The notes below the pieces were generated by a model. The model was not told the DNA's origin, searched no databases, and worked only from the letters and a program-made list of their open reading frames with translations. A DNA stretch of 64,000 bases from Acheta domesticus (Eukaryota; Arthropoda; Insecta; Orthoptera; Gryllidae): assembly GCA_031308135.1 (NCBI GenBank), contig JAHLJT010000631.1, forward strand, positions 142,580,734 through 142,644,733, written 5' to 3'. The position numbers were made by a program, and so were the translations under genes. Below, piece by piece: positions 10,801 through 21,566 of the stretch; position 1 is the stretch's first letter, and each line of letters starts with the position of its first letter.

Positions 10801-13625
10801 GGAGCCATTTTTTTAAAACATTGAAAATGTCCAACGGCTTCTTGTAAATTACCTCCCAATGTTAAAATATCGGTTTCAAATTCCAAGAGCCTGACATCAG
10901 CCAAATCGATGGAGGAATATCAATTTTGAAGAAAATCGGCTGAATGGTTTAACCCCAAGCGTTAACCATAGACGGACAGGCGGGTAGACGGACGTTTTGC
11001 CGTCAATCGATTTTTCAGTATCAAGGAACAGAACATGGATTTTGAGTACACCACGACTTACAATTTTTTTTCTAAATTTAGCAATAGAATTTATCCACTT
11101 TTTCGTTACCAGACCCTACATATAAGAGATTTTTGGCGAAAATTCGTCGTTTTCCCGGCGCACGATAACATAACTTTCTCTTCTTACCAAGTATTTGTAA
11201 AGCGAGAAAGTAAAAATCGTTTCCAGCTCAGCTATATAGTAATATTTTCAAAGTTTGTAACTTTACTGACAGAAAGACAATGCTATTAACTATTCTAGGC
11301 CTCAAGAAAATGTGCACAGATAATCTCTTTCCCCACACGTCATATACAGTTTTTACTGTTTTTTACCAAATAAATAAAAAATAAATACAATTTCCATAGG
11401 AACAAAAAGTTTAACGTAAAAATATAACATGATTTTTACTTTCCCGTATATGTACGTATATACGAAGTATTATACGTAGTATAGGGAAAGATTATGTAAT
11501 GCTAAAATTGATTTCGAGATTTTAACAGATATACGCGTTTAGGTGTCCTCCGTTACCGAAAAAGTGTATTATTTCAAAATCGTCAGTCTGTGAATAACAC
11601 TAGCGTCTGAACCATACGTACGATATCTTCCAAAATCTATATTCCCCGGTCAATTTGGTTCCATTCGATGCGCAGCAATTTTGAAAAACTTTCTTCAAAA
11701 TTTGGGGGTTCTTTACATGAAACCTCTAGGACATTTTCAATATTTTCTCAAAAACGGATCCAAATTTTTTCTTTAAATTTCTGGTAAGAATGGAGTAAAA
11801 TACACTTATAATGGCATGGGTCCGATTCTCGCGGTTAATTCTGAAATTGCAAAAGTTTTTTTTCGGCGTCTTCCCACAACTACAAAATTGATGAGATATT
11901 TTCTTCAAATAAATATTTATTCTCCAAACTCAGTGGTTTCATTAAGGTAGTGTACATGTTTTGGTGACTTAATATTCTAAAATTAATATTTCCGTTCTAC
12001 CATTAGGAAACTGAAAAGTAAAGAAAATGTCAAAAAAATGTACTTTGGGCGGCTATGGATAGCAGCTGGCACGAGTACATGGCAATTCCGACTAGCTAGC
12101 CCAGACCCAAGGAAATACATAACTAGTGCGGGAAAGTGTATGCCATTCTGTAACATCACATTTTATTTTTACCTTTCATTGTTTATGGTGCCAGTAGTGA
12201 AAAGTCGGCTCAATAAACCCTCTGCTCTCTGTGTTCAAAAGAGAACTAAAATCAATTCTTGGCACTATCGGAAAATTCGATCCCTATGTTGAAATTCTAG
12301 GAATATAAAGAAGCCTCCACGTGCGTTTGAAGGGGTCGAAAGATATATCCACTATCGCTTGTTGCAATAATGGAACACGGAGCAAATATGAGTTAAAGAA
12401 AAAATTTCGAGTTGATTTTGAGAAAAAGGTATTAATTTTTTCAGATTGCCTATACTTCGCGCAAACTTACACGAAAACTACACATATTTTCGAAAAATGT
12501 ATCTATGGAAAATGATCTTGTTTGAAAGTCTGTGCTTCAGAAACATTGAATTCGGGAAAACCTCTATAATTGTAGGAAGACGAGGAAAAAATTTTGAATT
12601 TGTATTATTTTCGAAAATTCGGGTATTTCCAGGAAAATTAGACCTGCGCCGTTGTCTTAAGCGTCTACCACCCTATCCGAAGACAAAGTTAATCAACAAA
12701 ATTTTGAATTAATTTTTTGAAAATTTTGAAAATATCCCAGAGGCTTAAAAAACCCTCCAAAATTAAAATATTGGTTGTAAATTCCATGGGCCGCAACGTC
12801 AGGCAGAACCATTAGGGAATATCAATTTTGGAGAAAATCGAATGGTTTATATGCCAACGTTATGCATCGACGGACGGACTCAGACGTTTTGCCGTCAATC
12901 AATTTTTCGGTATCAAGGACGCACAAAACATGGGTTCCAGCTACACCACGTTTTATAGAAATGTTAATCTGTAGCTACTGGTTTTATCCACTTTCTCATT
13001 ATCAGGGCCCGGCAACAAAAGTTTATTCTTTTCGGAAAAAAATTCGCCATTTTCCGTCGGGCGATTACATTTTTTCTCTTCTTAAGATAGTAAGGGCGAC
13101 TAAGTAAAAATAAGCATAATATTTATTTTAGATCAATTTCGAACGTGTGTGTTTATTGATATTTGTTTTTCAAAGAGTAAAGAGTGAAAAAAACTTACGT
13201 TCGTATAATACTAAACTGTAATGTCCTCGTGGTTTGAGTAAGCCGGATTCAATACAATTTTTCCTGTGATTTGACTCATTAAAACCTCTCAGATTAAATG
13301 ATTCATCAGCCAAATCAATATCATCTGAAATTCATTAGATTACATTATTTTATAACATCAAATTGGGTTTCGAATACAGATAACTGGCATCGTTCTAGAC
13401 CAGAAGATACGTGTTTACTTTTGCTGTAAGATCCATCCAAATCCTCCCTCGCTCCTATAACGCTTTCCAGATAGTCGAGCAAAATCAAAGCTCGACTATT
13501 AGGATTTACCATAATTTCCTGATCTTCTGAAAGAATCAATGGGAAGTGTTAGGGCAAATTCAAGAATATCAAATTAATATTTCTTATCGGGATTACTTAC
13601 CACTTATTTTCACATAAATGTACAT
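7830..13625 (-). CDS. CXorf65-homolog-like protein, four exons, 162 aa
   Basis: Four minus-strand exons join in frame: 13601-13625 (ATG, ending phase 1 at GTAAGT), 13419-13526, 13199-13324 and 7830-8059 with a TAG stop. Introns are 74, 94 and 5,139 bp. Every acceptor is a pyrimidine-AG (for example TTCTTTCAG), and donors are GTAAGT except exon 2, which uses GTAAAC. The spliced length is 489 nt, an exact multiple of three. The product opens MYIYVKISEDQEIMVNPNSR and continues with a leucine-rich stretch, DIDLADES, then a basic, serine-rich tail. A short N-terminal strand, a VN-x-N/S pattern, a hydrophobic helix and a D-x-x-DE motif match what I recall of the uncharacterised CXorf65-homolog family (about 180 aa). 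The function of that family is unknown. The large intron contains a Jockey fragment, a Penelope tail and family B repeats. The assignment is by eye; the exon structure is better supported than the family name. Confidence 0.65.
8777..9064 (+). pseudogene. GIY-YIG endonuclease C-terminus of a Penelope-like element
   Basis: An open frame of 95 codons reads QFFIGQTKRKFKLRISEH, then STHRIEMGHMIDF, LETLFTKTHNCLN and a TAG stop. The order of (Y/F)IGQT-x-R-x-F-x-x-R-x-x-EH, a later S-x-H...GH, a conserved E (in LETLF) and LNTQ is the signature of the GIY-YIG nuclease at the C-terminus of Penelope-like retroelements, where it nicks the target. The N-terminal part, including the RT, is missing, so this is a 5'-truncated dead copy. 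It has no start codon of its own in context. Confidence 0.8.
9330..9357 (+). ncRNA. Hammerhead-ribozyme-like core in Penelope tail
   Basis: CTGATGA (9330-9336) is followed by T, a 5-bp stem GAGGT/ACCTT (one G-T pair) closing an AAAGAA loop, and GAAA (9354-9357). This is the core order of hammerhead ribozymes, which are known in Penelope-like elements. The position, about 270 bp after the GIY-YIG stop, fits. The extra T between core and stem II and the short stems make activity uncertain. Confidence 0.45.
10285..11240 (+). repeat. Family B repeat, copy 1
   Basis: Shows the family's internal blocks: CAATTTACGCAAAAACTACTCG, a segment ending GACGGACGTTTTGCCGTC, a TATCAAGGA block, and a terminal pair CTTTCTC...GAGAAAG followed by TAAAAATC. 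The 5' end is missing, where it abuts the Jockey fragment. The short open frames here are not genes. It lies within the large intron of the CXorf65-like gene. Confidence 0.6.
11437..12165 (-). repeat. Family B repeat, copy 2, both ends present
   Basis: Minus-oriented copy with both ends. The palindromic end at 11444-11512 contains CTTTCCCGTATATGTACG and GTATAGGGAAAG, and the other end near 12130-12165 reads (on the minus strand) GTTACAGAATGGCATACACT. At about 730 bp it lacks most of the internal blocks seen in the 2-kb copy at 48.6 kb, so it is a short derivative. No coding capacity. Confidence 0.65.
12300..13110 (+). repeat. Family B repeat, copy 3, 5'-truncated
   Basis: Plus-oriented copy with the GACGGAC...TTTTGCCGTCAATC and TATCAAGGAC blocks followed by the TTTTCTCTTCTT end. 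It ends about 90 bases from the donor site of exon 3 of the CXorf65-like gene. Several short open frames here are incidental. Confidence 0.55.
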
Positions 13626-13834
13626 ATTAATACAGTTGTATTTTTGTCTTGTTAGATTACGTCCTCTTGTGCTCTAAGAAGGAGTGTAGTTTAATTGAAA
13701 CGGCTTAACACAACCCATTCGTTATGTTTATGAAAATCAACAGTTTTAACAATGTACGGTTGCAAAAACAAGACAAAACAAAATCTATTAGAAGTAGCCT
13801 TTCGTTTCAGAAAATGAACTGTTGTATTGCTACT

Positions 13835-13905
13835 TTCTCGTATACGTACGTATATAGAGAGTAGCTAATATATGTAGTTATGTAATGCAATTTTTTGAGA
13901 GAAAA
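13835..13905 (-). repeat. Family B repeat, palindromic end only
   Basis: Only the terminal hairpin (CTTTCTCGTATACGTACG and flanking ATATGTAGTTATGTAATGC) is present, upstream of the CXorf65-like gene start. A solo hairpin end is notable, since it shows this end can occur without the rest of the repeat. Confidence 0.45.
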
Positions 13906-14165
13906 ACTCGTATTGAGGGACGGTAAAATGGGATAAACCTTTTAATATGTAGTAAATTACTCCTGGTTAGTCTGCTTGTGACAGCGTTCGAAGCAACACC
14001 TACTGCTGCGCTCTAGCGTCTGATAGGTGTACCCTATCCTTTAGTCAAATCACTTCCATATAAATACTACTTTATTGTTAGTCATACAGTTTATCTTAGT
14101 GCTGTGCAACGTTTCTCTGGGTGGCCTATCGGCTGGTTTGACGTATCTTAATGGATAAAGTTTTA

Positions 14166-15228
14166 TAAACCAACGCGAAGGTGAATTTAACATCTCATAA
14201 TCTGCAAGAGCCACCTACGAAATCGTATGCTGGAGCTGTGAGTTTTCTATCGAAAAATCAAGCCATATTACTGTGTGTGTGTGTGTGTGTGGAAAACATG
14301 ACTGGTAAATACTACATCAGTAAATTAACTGAAATTGTTTCCCTAGTACTATTACGTATATCCAGAATTTTTAATAATAGAATTTGTGGGTTTTTGAAGG
14401 CCAAGAATAATGACGAGCTCATTACTAATAAATACTCTGAGCATTAAAAATGTAAATGAGAATGTTAAAACCTTTCATTAATAAACTTAAGCGTATTATA
14501 ATACCACGTGTTTACCCGTTTGTTCCAAACGAGGAAATCATTTACATTCTTAAGAAGCATAACACTGAAATTGCTGCCAGTATGTCTTCTATCAAAATCT
14601 ATCTAGTATTTAGGTCTTTCTGGTGTTAGTTTTTGTCATATTATGAGTTTTAGAAGGGACGTTTTCATTTAGCATGAGGAACTTTATACATTTTCTCAAT
14701 CATCAATTATTTTTTATGAAGTCACATCATTAGGTTTTTTCTCTGCAGAGACCATTACTTGTTTTAAATGTAAAATGGAAGGCCATATTGCCAGTAATTG
14801 CCTCAAAAATTGCTCCAAAGATAATTGCTTTGTTAACGCTCTCATTACAAATGTACCAACCTTTCCTTCTAATAATATGGAAGTACAGCCTCCCATAACT
14901 ACAACACCCACTGTCCCCCGTAACTTTTCCCCCAAGAAACATTGCCTCCTTCTTAAAAGAAGCCTACACGACCTTGCAGTTGCTGGTGGATCTTGAATAC
15001 CCACATGAGTCTGAGAGCTATGTCGGTGGTAACCTTGCTACCGGTAGGGACTCCCTTGCTGAATAGGTTGAAGGTGAGGGGTCAGACGAAGAAGTACTCC
15101 AGAGCAGAGTGGGAACTAAGTAGAGAGGGAAGAGTCATAAACAGCTCCACGGACGAAGAGAACTATGAAATGGATAACGACACTCGGAGTGAAATATCAC
15201 TCTTAGCTGAGGCATCTTCTAAAATCTA
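14166..15228 (+). pseudogene. Decayed gag-like ORF1 of a non-LTR retrotransposon
   Basis: Conceptual translation with frameshifts gives an RNA-binding ORF1. An N-terminal PPTKSYAGAV stretch is followed by RIFNNRICGFLKAKNNDEL, then LKRIIIPRVYPFVPNEEI, then a CCHC zinc knuckle CFKCKMEGHIASNC at about 14759-14800 and a tail with HDLAVAGGS. The order of an RRM-like module then zinc knuckles is typical of gag-like ORF1 proteins of insect non-LTR elements. A (TG)n tract interrupts the frame at about 14272-14291. It lies just upstream of and parallel to an R4/Dong-like RT and may be the ORF1 of the same element. Confidence 0.6.
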
Positions 15229-15302
15229 AATCAACGCACACCTCTAAATTTCAACGAAAAATATTCAATGTTGAACAAAAATATCAAATTGAAAATGACA
15301 AA

Positions 15303-16140
15303 AGCAGGCTAATGGTAGTAGAGAATCTCAAAGAGAAAATTTAAGTATGATATCAACGAATTAGACGTTACAAGCGTACAATACATTTCCGTGTGCAGAA
15401 ACAGTTGTTTGAAACAGACGCGAAGAGATTCTATAGCAATCTGACGCAAAAACCGAATGACAATGCAGTCACTCTTTTAAAAGATAGCGTCGAAGTATTT
15501 TGGGCGGGAATCTGGGAGAAAAGCAGATCCTACGACAAAGACGCATCTTGGATTCAATCTGCCGCCGATGAACTTGTGGCAACAGTGGTAGATGTTCACG
15601 AATTCTCGGAAGAAGAAGACATCTTCTACGCAATTAAGAACATGGGAAACTGGAAATCCATTGAAATTGATAAGATCCAGATTTATTGGATTAAGAAATC
15701 ATCGGCAATACATTCTCATCTAGCAAAGGCTATTAATAAAATTTTAGAAAACCCAAAGAAACTCCCGGAATGGATCACACGCGGCATCACGTATTTGCTT
15801 CCCAAAGCGGGAGACAGCTCTTTGGCGAAGATCTACAGGCCAATCACTTGTCTTCCTGTACTGTCCAAAGTTATAACTGCAGTCATAGCTGAAAAAATGT
15901 ACACATTCCTAGAGAAGATCTATCAGTTACAGTTGAACAGAAAGGATGTCGTGAAGGGTCTTATGTCTGTATGGAACTCTTGCTACTGAATAAAGTGATC
16001 TTGAATGATGTAAAGAAACGAAAGCGTAATTTGAGCACGGCTTGGATTGACTACCAAGAGGCCATTGATATGATACCACAGGATTGGATTTTGAATATTT
16101 ATCGATTTCATTCTAGATATTGAGTTTTCCAAGGCTAGTT
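15303..16140 (+). pseudogene. R4/Dong-like reverse transcriptase, 5' part
   Basis: Encodes the region before the RT and its first blocks. FETDAKRFYSNL, VFWAGIWEK and GITYLLPKAGD are followed by YRPITCLPVLSKVITAVIAE (RT block with RPITCL). After a one-base frameshift near 15950 it continues with NLSTAWIDYQEAIDMIPQDW, the counterpart of the usual AWIDYQKAFDSVPH block. FW-x-x-IWE and the LPK...YRPITCL spelling fit the restriction-like-endonuclease group of non-LTR elements (R4/Dong type). The frame breaks exactly at 16140, where a hAT-type element has inserted; it resumes at 21567. Confidence 0.7.
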
Positions 16141-17635
16141 CAGTGGCGGGCGCGTGCTCTTAATTACAGGGAGTTCACAAGGATTAAAATTTTAAAACTC
16201 TGGGATGCCAATCGTCTAAGATAATATAAGCAACAACAAAAATTTAATTTGAAAAATAGTTATGACAGATTATAAAAGATATAAGTAAAATAAATTATTT
16301 TGGGGAGGCAAATAATAGATTTTATACATACTGTAATGATCTAGGATAATTCCAATGTGATTTAGAAACATTTTATGGAAAAAGACTTGGTGAAACTGAA
16401 CTAAGTATACCAAAACGGGGACTATTCAGGATTAACACAGTATAGAATAAACAAATGACGGTAGTGTCGCGTGTAAATAGTAATTTGTAACTACAAAAAC
16501 GCTCGCAGAAAATGTATTTGGCATAAACATTCGATAGTTCAATTTTAAAGAAGAATTTTGAAGTTTGTTTCATTAAAATCAGACCACGGGTTACGTTGTT
16601 ATAGTAATAATTAGAAAATGCATAGTTGACGAAAAACTTCCAATAAACAAACGAGTGTACAAGTTGTGACGTCATTCGAAGGACGAATTAATGTGTTTTA
16701 AAGATTACGGCAAAACCAAGGAATGATATTAAACTGGAAATTGCGAGGCTGTAGAGGAGAATTTCGGCAAACTTTTGAATGTATTACCAAAACAATTGGA
16801 CACTGGGGGAAAACGTAAATAAAATGTTTCTAAATCATAACTTAGAATTGAAGCAAAACAATAGACAGAATACGTGGTCTTAGAGGGTAAAGTCAAGTTG
16901 TGAAATAAAATGTTTTGGCGTAATAATACACAAAAGTTCGAATGGAAGATCAAAATAAAAACAGAATTTTTATGGAATTTAGGACGTTGTAACACAATTG
17001 GAAAGAGTAAAATGTAATTATTTTATGAATAGGTAAACAAGGCAATAATAGCGGCGAGGTTGTTTTGTTTGAAGCTGAGACTATAAAAAATCCAGTCAAC
17101 AATGAGTGTTAGATTTGGTTTCGTGTTGGGAGTGCACGCGGACGGTGTGTTCGTAGCTAAAATATTTTTTGAAATTTGTTAAAGTATTTATTTTAAGGTT
17201 TTGTGGAAGGACTTGATGGAGCGGGAATCGATATTATGTTTGATTTCACGCGGACAGTGCATAAGTGATTGTGATAATTTTCAAAATTATCAAAGTTCAT
17301 TGATTTTCGAGTTTCAAAAAGTACTTAATGCAAAAGGACTTGGTTGTGTGTTTGTATTCGCGGTGGTGATAAAAAAGTATAAAAGTATAGCTACGTTAAT
17401 GAACTATTGAGTTATTATATTGTGCGGAAGAACAATTAATTCTAAATTTGTTGAAAATTTTGAAAGAACTTGGTGGCGCGATAGGATATCGCAGAAACAA
17501 TATTTGCAGTAGTGTGCAACAGTTCAATGCTGTTGTATATTAATTTGCCGCGAAGAACTGAGACACAATTTCACGTATTTTACGTAGTAAAGTGTGCGGT
17601 ATAATAATAGTGAATTCGTGCATCAGTGAAAGACG

Positions 17636-17830
17636 GTGGCGTCATCGATGGTGTGTGACGGTATAAGCGAGCAATCCAGACTGGCGAAGGCTAGGTACGG
17701 GTACGGACGGGAGGAGAGAAGTATGGTGTCACTGGACAACGTGGAGGTTAACCACAGTGAAGTCCAACATATTCTTGGTATTTATTTTTTGAAGAAGATA
17801 AACATTGATCAAGGCCAAGATTGCATTTAG
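17636..17830 (+). other. Unrecognised open frame in hAT-type element
   Basis: A 64-codon frame with mixed codon use (SEQSRLAKARYGYGREERS, then SLDNVEVNHSEVQHILG). It sits about 550 bp downstream of CTATAAAAAATCC at 17085, behind a GTG-rich leader-like stretch. The last conserved-looking codons are followed by GGTATTT, a possible splice donor, so it could be a first coding exon of the element's own gene or of a captured gene. I do not recognise the sequence, and chance remains possible. Confidence 0.25.
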
Positions 17831-19004
17831 TAGTAAGAGTAAAGAATGGCCATTATAAATAATTCAAAAGGCGCACGCATTTTAAAGTTACAAAAAGAAA
17901 ATCATTTTTTTGATGAAATTTCTAACGTAACTTCTGTACATATTTTGTTGTTTTTCCGTGTTTATTCTGTGTATGTATTTGTTAATGTGTTTATGTTTTA
18001 TGTTGATGTTGACATGCAACGTGAGTTAATGCAACGAGGCATCAGTAAATGTTTTGATACTTAAATGATGGAAGGCATCATTGCCAACCATAGTTTTTTC
18101 TCACACAAATGTGTGTTTCATTTCAGTAGTTAAGATCCTGGCAGCACTATGATGGAGGCTATGTTTGAGGTTTTTCCGTAACGAGCAGGTCACACCACAC
18201 GATTATAAATTTGTGTGACGAACAGAAGAAGGGGTTTAGTTTAGTTAGAAGTGTAACAGAATTTTTTGTTAAGAATAGATAGCAGTAAGGGAAAGATTCC
18301 ATTACCACTTACATTGGCAAAACAACGTGTTGTGTATCTAATCCACTAAATAGAGTGATTAAAGTTGGTGATAATTGAAAACAGATAGATGGACAGGTAG
18401 GAGAACCCCCCCGATACCGTTACAATACCTTTCAGTAGAACACCCGTTAATGATGCAGATAAATCAACAGCAGTGCCGCTTGAACCGGAAGTCCATTCTT
18501 CTTTCTTTCTTGTCCGCGAATATATCAAATATTTTCTCATTGAAGTCTCTAATTTCATTTATTATATCCTTTTCACCAGATAACAATGTAAGAGCAGTCA
18601 TTTTTCACTCATTGTACTTCATTCACATGTGTACACATCACACGAGTTTCTAAGATTTTCGAATTTAATATTAAAAATGGAGTATTATTATCGTTATTGA
18701 TAACTCGATTGGAATAATAAACACACACACACACACATTCGCGTTACCACAAGAAAATTCATAACTCACTTCCCGGTACAACGCGAATTCACTCACATTC
18801 AGTCGACCAGGCCAAACTAGCTCTGGCCCTGCACTGCCTATCGATCAGCAGAAGATATTTTTTTTGTCACAGATAAGAGTAGGAAACCTTTGAAGCACTT
18901 TCAAAGATAAAGAAAATATTTGTTCAATATTTTAAACTCGCATTTCTTTAATTATTTAAATATATTTCATTTTTTTGAAGAAGATACAGGACAAATAAAT
19001 TTTA

Positions 19005-20330
19005 CTAGCGTACCCGTGCGAGAACTCTCGCATGTTAAATCCCACCCTTTCCCTATCCATTTGTCTATCCTTCCCATAAAGGAGAGGAACTACTAATGTA
19101 CTTACAAAATATCAAACAAAATAACAATGCAATTGATGTTTGAAACAAATTTTCAATTAAAGTTCATTCAACATTATAAGATGTTCTTGGAACAATTCAT
19201 ACTTCTTTAAAAACAACATGTGACGAAAATTGTTCAGTCTTCCTAGAGAGTTAGCTTTTCGCTTTTCTTGATAGTCAAATAATAGAAAAGGTTTTTACTC
19301 ATGAGAAAGCCAAGTAAAGTAGTGCGAAAGTACCGGATCGGGCAAGAACAGACCAACTCATTGCAATATTATTTGACTTTCCTTGATTTGTTATGAGAAA
19401 CCGAGAGGGTTTTGGAGAGTCAGGGTGCCAGCTTGATGGGTTGAGAAAATTGAAAAATTATTTGTATACTAAAAAGCATTGAATTATTTTCTGCGTCCTT
19501 AGGTACCTCAAGAAAAGCAATTCTGAGCCAAAAAATAATCAAACTAATGTTTTCACCTTCGAGTACCAAATACCATTTGTTAGCATTAGAAACAATTTAG
19601 TAGGCGTTAGTAGGTCCACTTCGGTACATGGGAATGTTGCTCAAACGATGTTTGCATTTTTAATATCTTAACGAACCGACACCTTGAGTTTAATATCAAA
19701 CTGTGTTTTATTTACAATATGAGTTTCAAGCTGGGCGTTGATGTACATACTTACAGATACCGTCAACATTTAAATCGTGCGTTTGGACTGCGATCGTTGG
19801 CTGTTGTCGGATGACTTGTGCTTTTCTTTCAATAATTTTAAATTTAGTTGTTTTTTAATTAATTCACGTAGTACTGTAGGCCAGAGCGTTTTGATTCTTG
19901 TTTTCTATTTATTTCAAGCTATTTTACTTTAGCTACTTTAAAAAGTTTGTTACTTGTGTTGTGCCATAGCACAAGTTTTTCCCCACTACCTCTACGTACC
20001 CGTGCGAGAACTTGCATTTTAGACCCCACACTCATCCCTATCCTTCTATTTTCATTCTAAGAGGGAAAGTAGATTATTTGTTTAAAAATCTATAAAGATA
20101 ACTTGCAATGTACTAACACAATAACAAATAAAAATACAATGCAATTAATGTGTAAAAGAAATTTTCAATAAATATTTATTCAATATCATGGAGAATTTGC
20201 TTGGAGCAATTCCCAAAACTTATTATACTTTAAGACATTTGAAGTAATTATTCAATATTCTTTGTCAGTTAGGTTTTAGTTATTCGTGATAGTCACAAAA
20301 ATATTAGCTTTTTACTTTTGAGAAAGCTAC
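19005..20330 (+). repeat. Direct repeat pair, about 320 bp, 986 bp apart
   Basis: Two diverged copies begin with GTACCCGTGCGAGAAC at 19010 and 19996. They share an ACAATGCAATT block, a TTCAATAAA/TTCAATTAAA block, a TTGGAACAATTC/TTGGAGCAATTC block, and run to about 19316 and 20330. GTACCCGTGCGAGAAC resembles the conserved termini of dispersed SINE or non-LTR tails. It probably marks two insertions of one repeat, or a local duplication. Confidence 0.55.
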
Positions 20331-20639
20331 GTGTCTGTACCCGTTGACTTGAAAATTTCATCGAATGATAACGAAAATATTGGTACAGGTAAAACACAAA
20401 CAGTCTTCACTCTTCATTGAACACCCAAATCCCTCCACAACTAAGTACACAGCACTTATAGACCATGAAAAAACGTTAATTGAAAAGTTTCACTACACGC
20501 ATAAGAAACAATCTTCATAGGTATAGGTATCAAGCAATGATAATAGTACTTCTAGTTGTTGCTGGAGAGCAAATCTTGAATTAATGATTATGCAAATAAA
20601 CTTCGTCAGACTGCACAAACTACGCTGTTAACAGAAAGC

Positions 20640-20935
20640 GTAAATAAAGATTGTCGAATCTAAGCCTTCTAAGCGTGTCGCCACAAAAATTGCTACCAGC
20701 AGGAAGGGCTGAAATATTGAGGTGGCCTTGATAGTATTAAAGCGTGGAACCGAAAAGTTAACTGAATCAGAGAATATCTCATCTTGTAGATTATAGTGTA
20801 AAAAACGTTTCTTTGAGGCCTTCGGCCTCAAAATATTACTTTTTAAGGCTCTAAAACGCTTTGTTTATGAGTTATTTGCCGATATAGGTTGACATGTGAT
20901 GCGGGTTGCATTTTACATGAATATTTCGATGCGTT
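20640..20935 (-). repeat. Family A repeat fragment
   Basis: The reverse complement matches 29876-30020: AAATGCAACCCGC, AATAACTC, TTTTGAGGCCGAAG, GAAACGTTT and the CATAATCT/TATAATCT block in the same order. It also contains the local palindrome TTGAGGCCTTCGGCCTCAA at about 20815. No coding capacity. Confidence 0.5.
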
Positions 20936-21566
20936 TTTTTAAAGAAATCATCCATATTTTTAAAGTCAAAGTAGAATTCGTCAAGTCTCCGTGAAATTCT
21001 CTTTCTTTAGAGCCCTCATTTTTAAAGATTGGTTGCGTGTGAGAGCCGGAACCCAAAGGTATACTACTGAAGTAATACAAGAGACGATAAAACACAGAAC
21101 ATGGGACTTGGTTGGCACGAGTTTTCGTTCGGCGAAGTAAGCTTGGTATTTCCCTGATTCTCTGTCTCTCTTGATCTTTCCTGAAGAACCCTTTGTGGCG
21201 GTCGTAGAGTTTCGGCGCCTTTCGGTGATCTTCGGGTATGCGCTGGCGAGGAGACCAGTACTCGAGCCATATATTCGCTACATCTTTCCCTCTTGCCTCC
21301 CGCCTCACCTCACCATCATTTCACTCTGCTAGGGACACGCTGTGCATCTCCTAGCCCGCTGCGCGAAGGCATGACGTGGCGCATGAGACCTTCGCGCTGT
21401 CAACTGAAATATCTGATAGAATTCATAGTTGAAGAGTGCCACCAATGACAACAAAAACCCTTATTACCACTTTATTCAGCATAAATAAAATATTCTGATC
21501 TCATGGAATTTAATGGGTGTTCACTGAACCACTGAACTTCCTGCAGGAGCCGCCACTGGGCTAGTA

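Larger units (their letters stand above)
16141..21558. mobile_element. 5.4-kb hAT-type element splitting the R4-like element
   Basis: The ends are CAGTGGCGG at 16141 and its complement CCGCCACTG at 21558, with looser similarity continuing for about 20 bp (a shared GTTCA). The flanks are GGCTAGTT (16133-16140) and GGCTAGTA (21559-21566), an 8-bp target duplication with one mismatch. Removing the element and one flank copy joins the RT reading frame as FSKASMKSW, which confirms a true insertion. No transposase was recognised inside; the longest open frames are under 135 codons. The interior holds a TATA-containing leader-like segment near 17086, a 64-codon open frame at 17636, a (CA)n tract near 18719, a direct repeat at 19005 and 19991, and a family A fragment. 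It may be a decayed autonomous element with later insertions, or a non-autonomous one that captured other DNA. Confidence 0.8.

Noticed and set aside
13345..13539. 64-codon frame as a stand-alone gene
   Set aside because: It is exon 2 of the CXorf65-like gene with intron sequence read on both sides.
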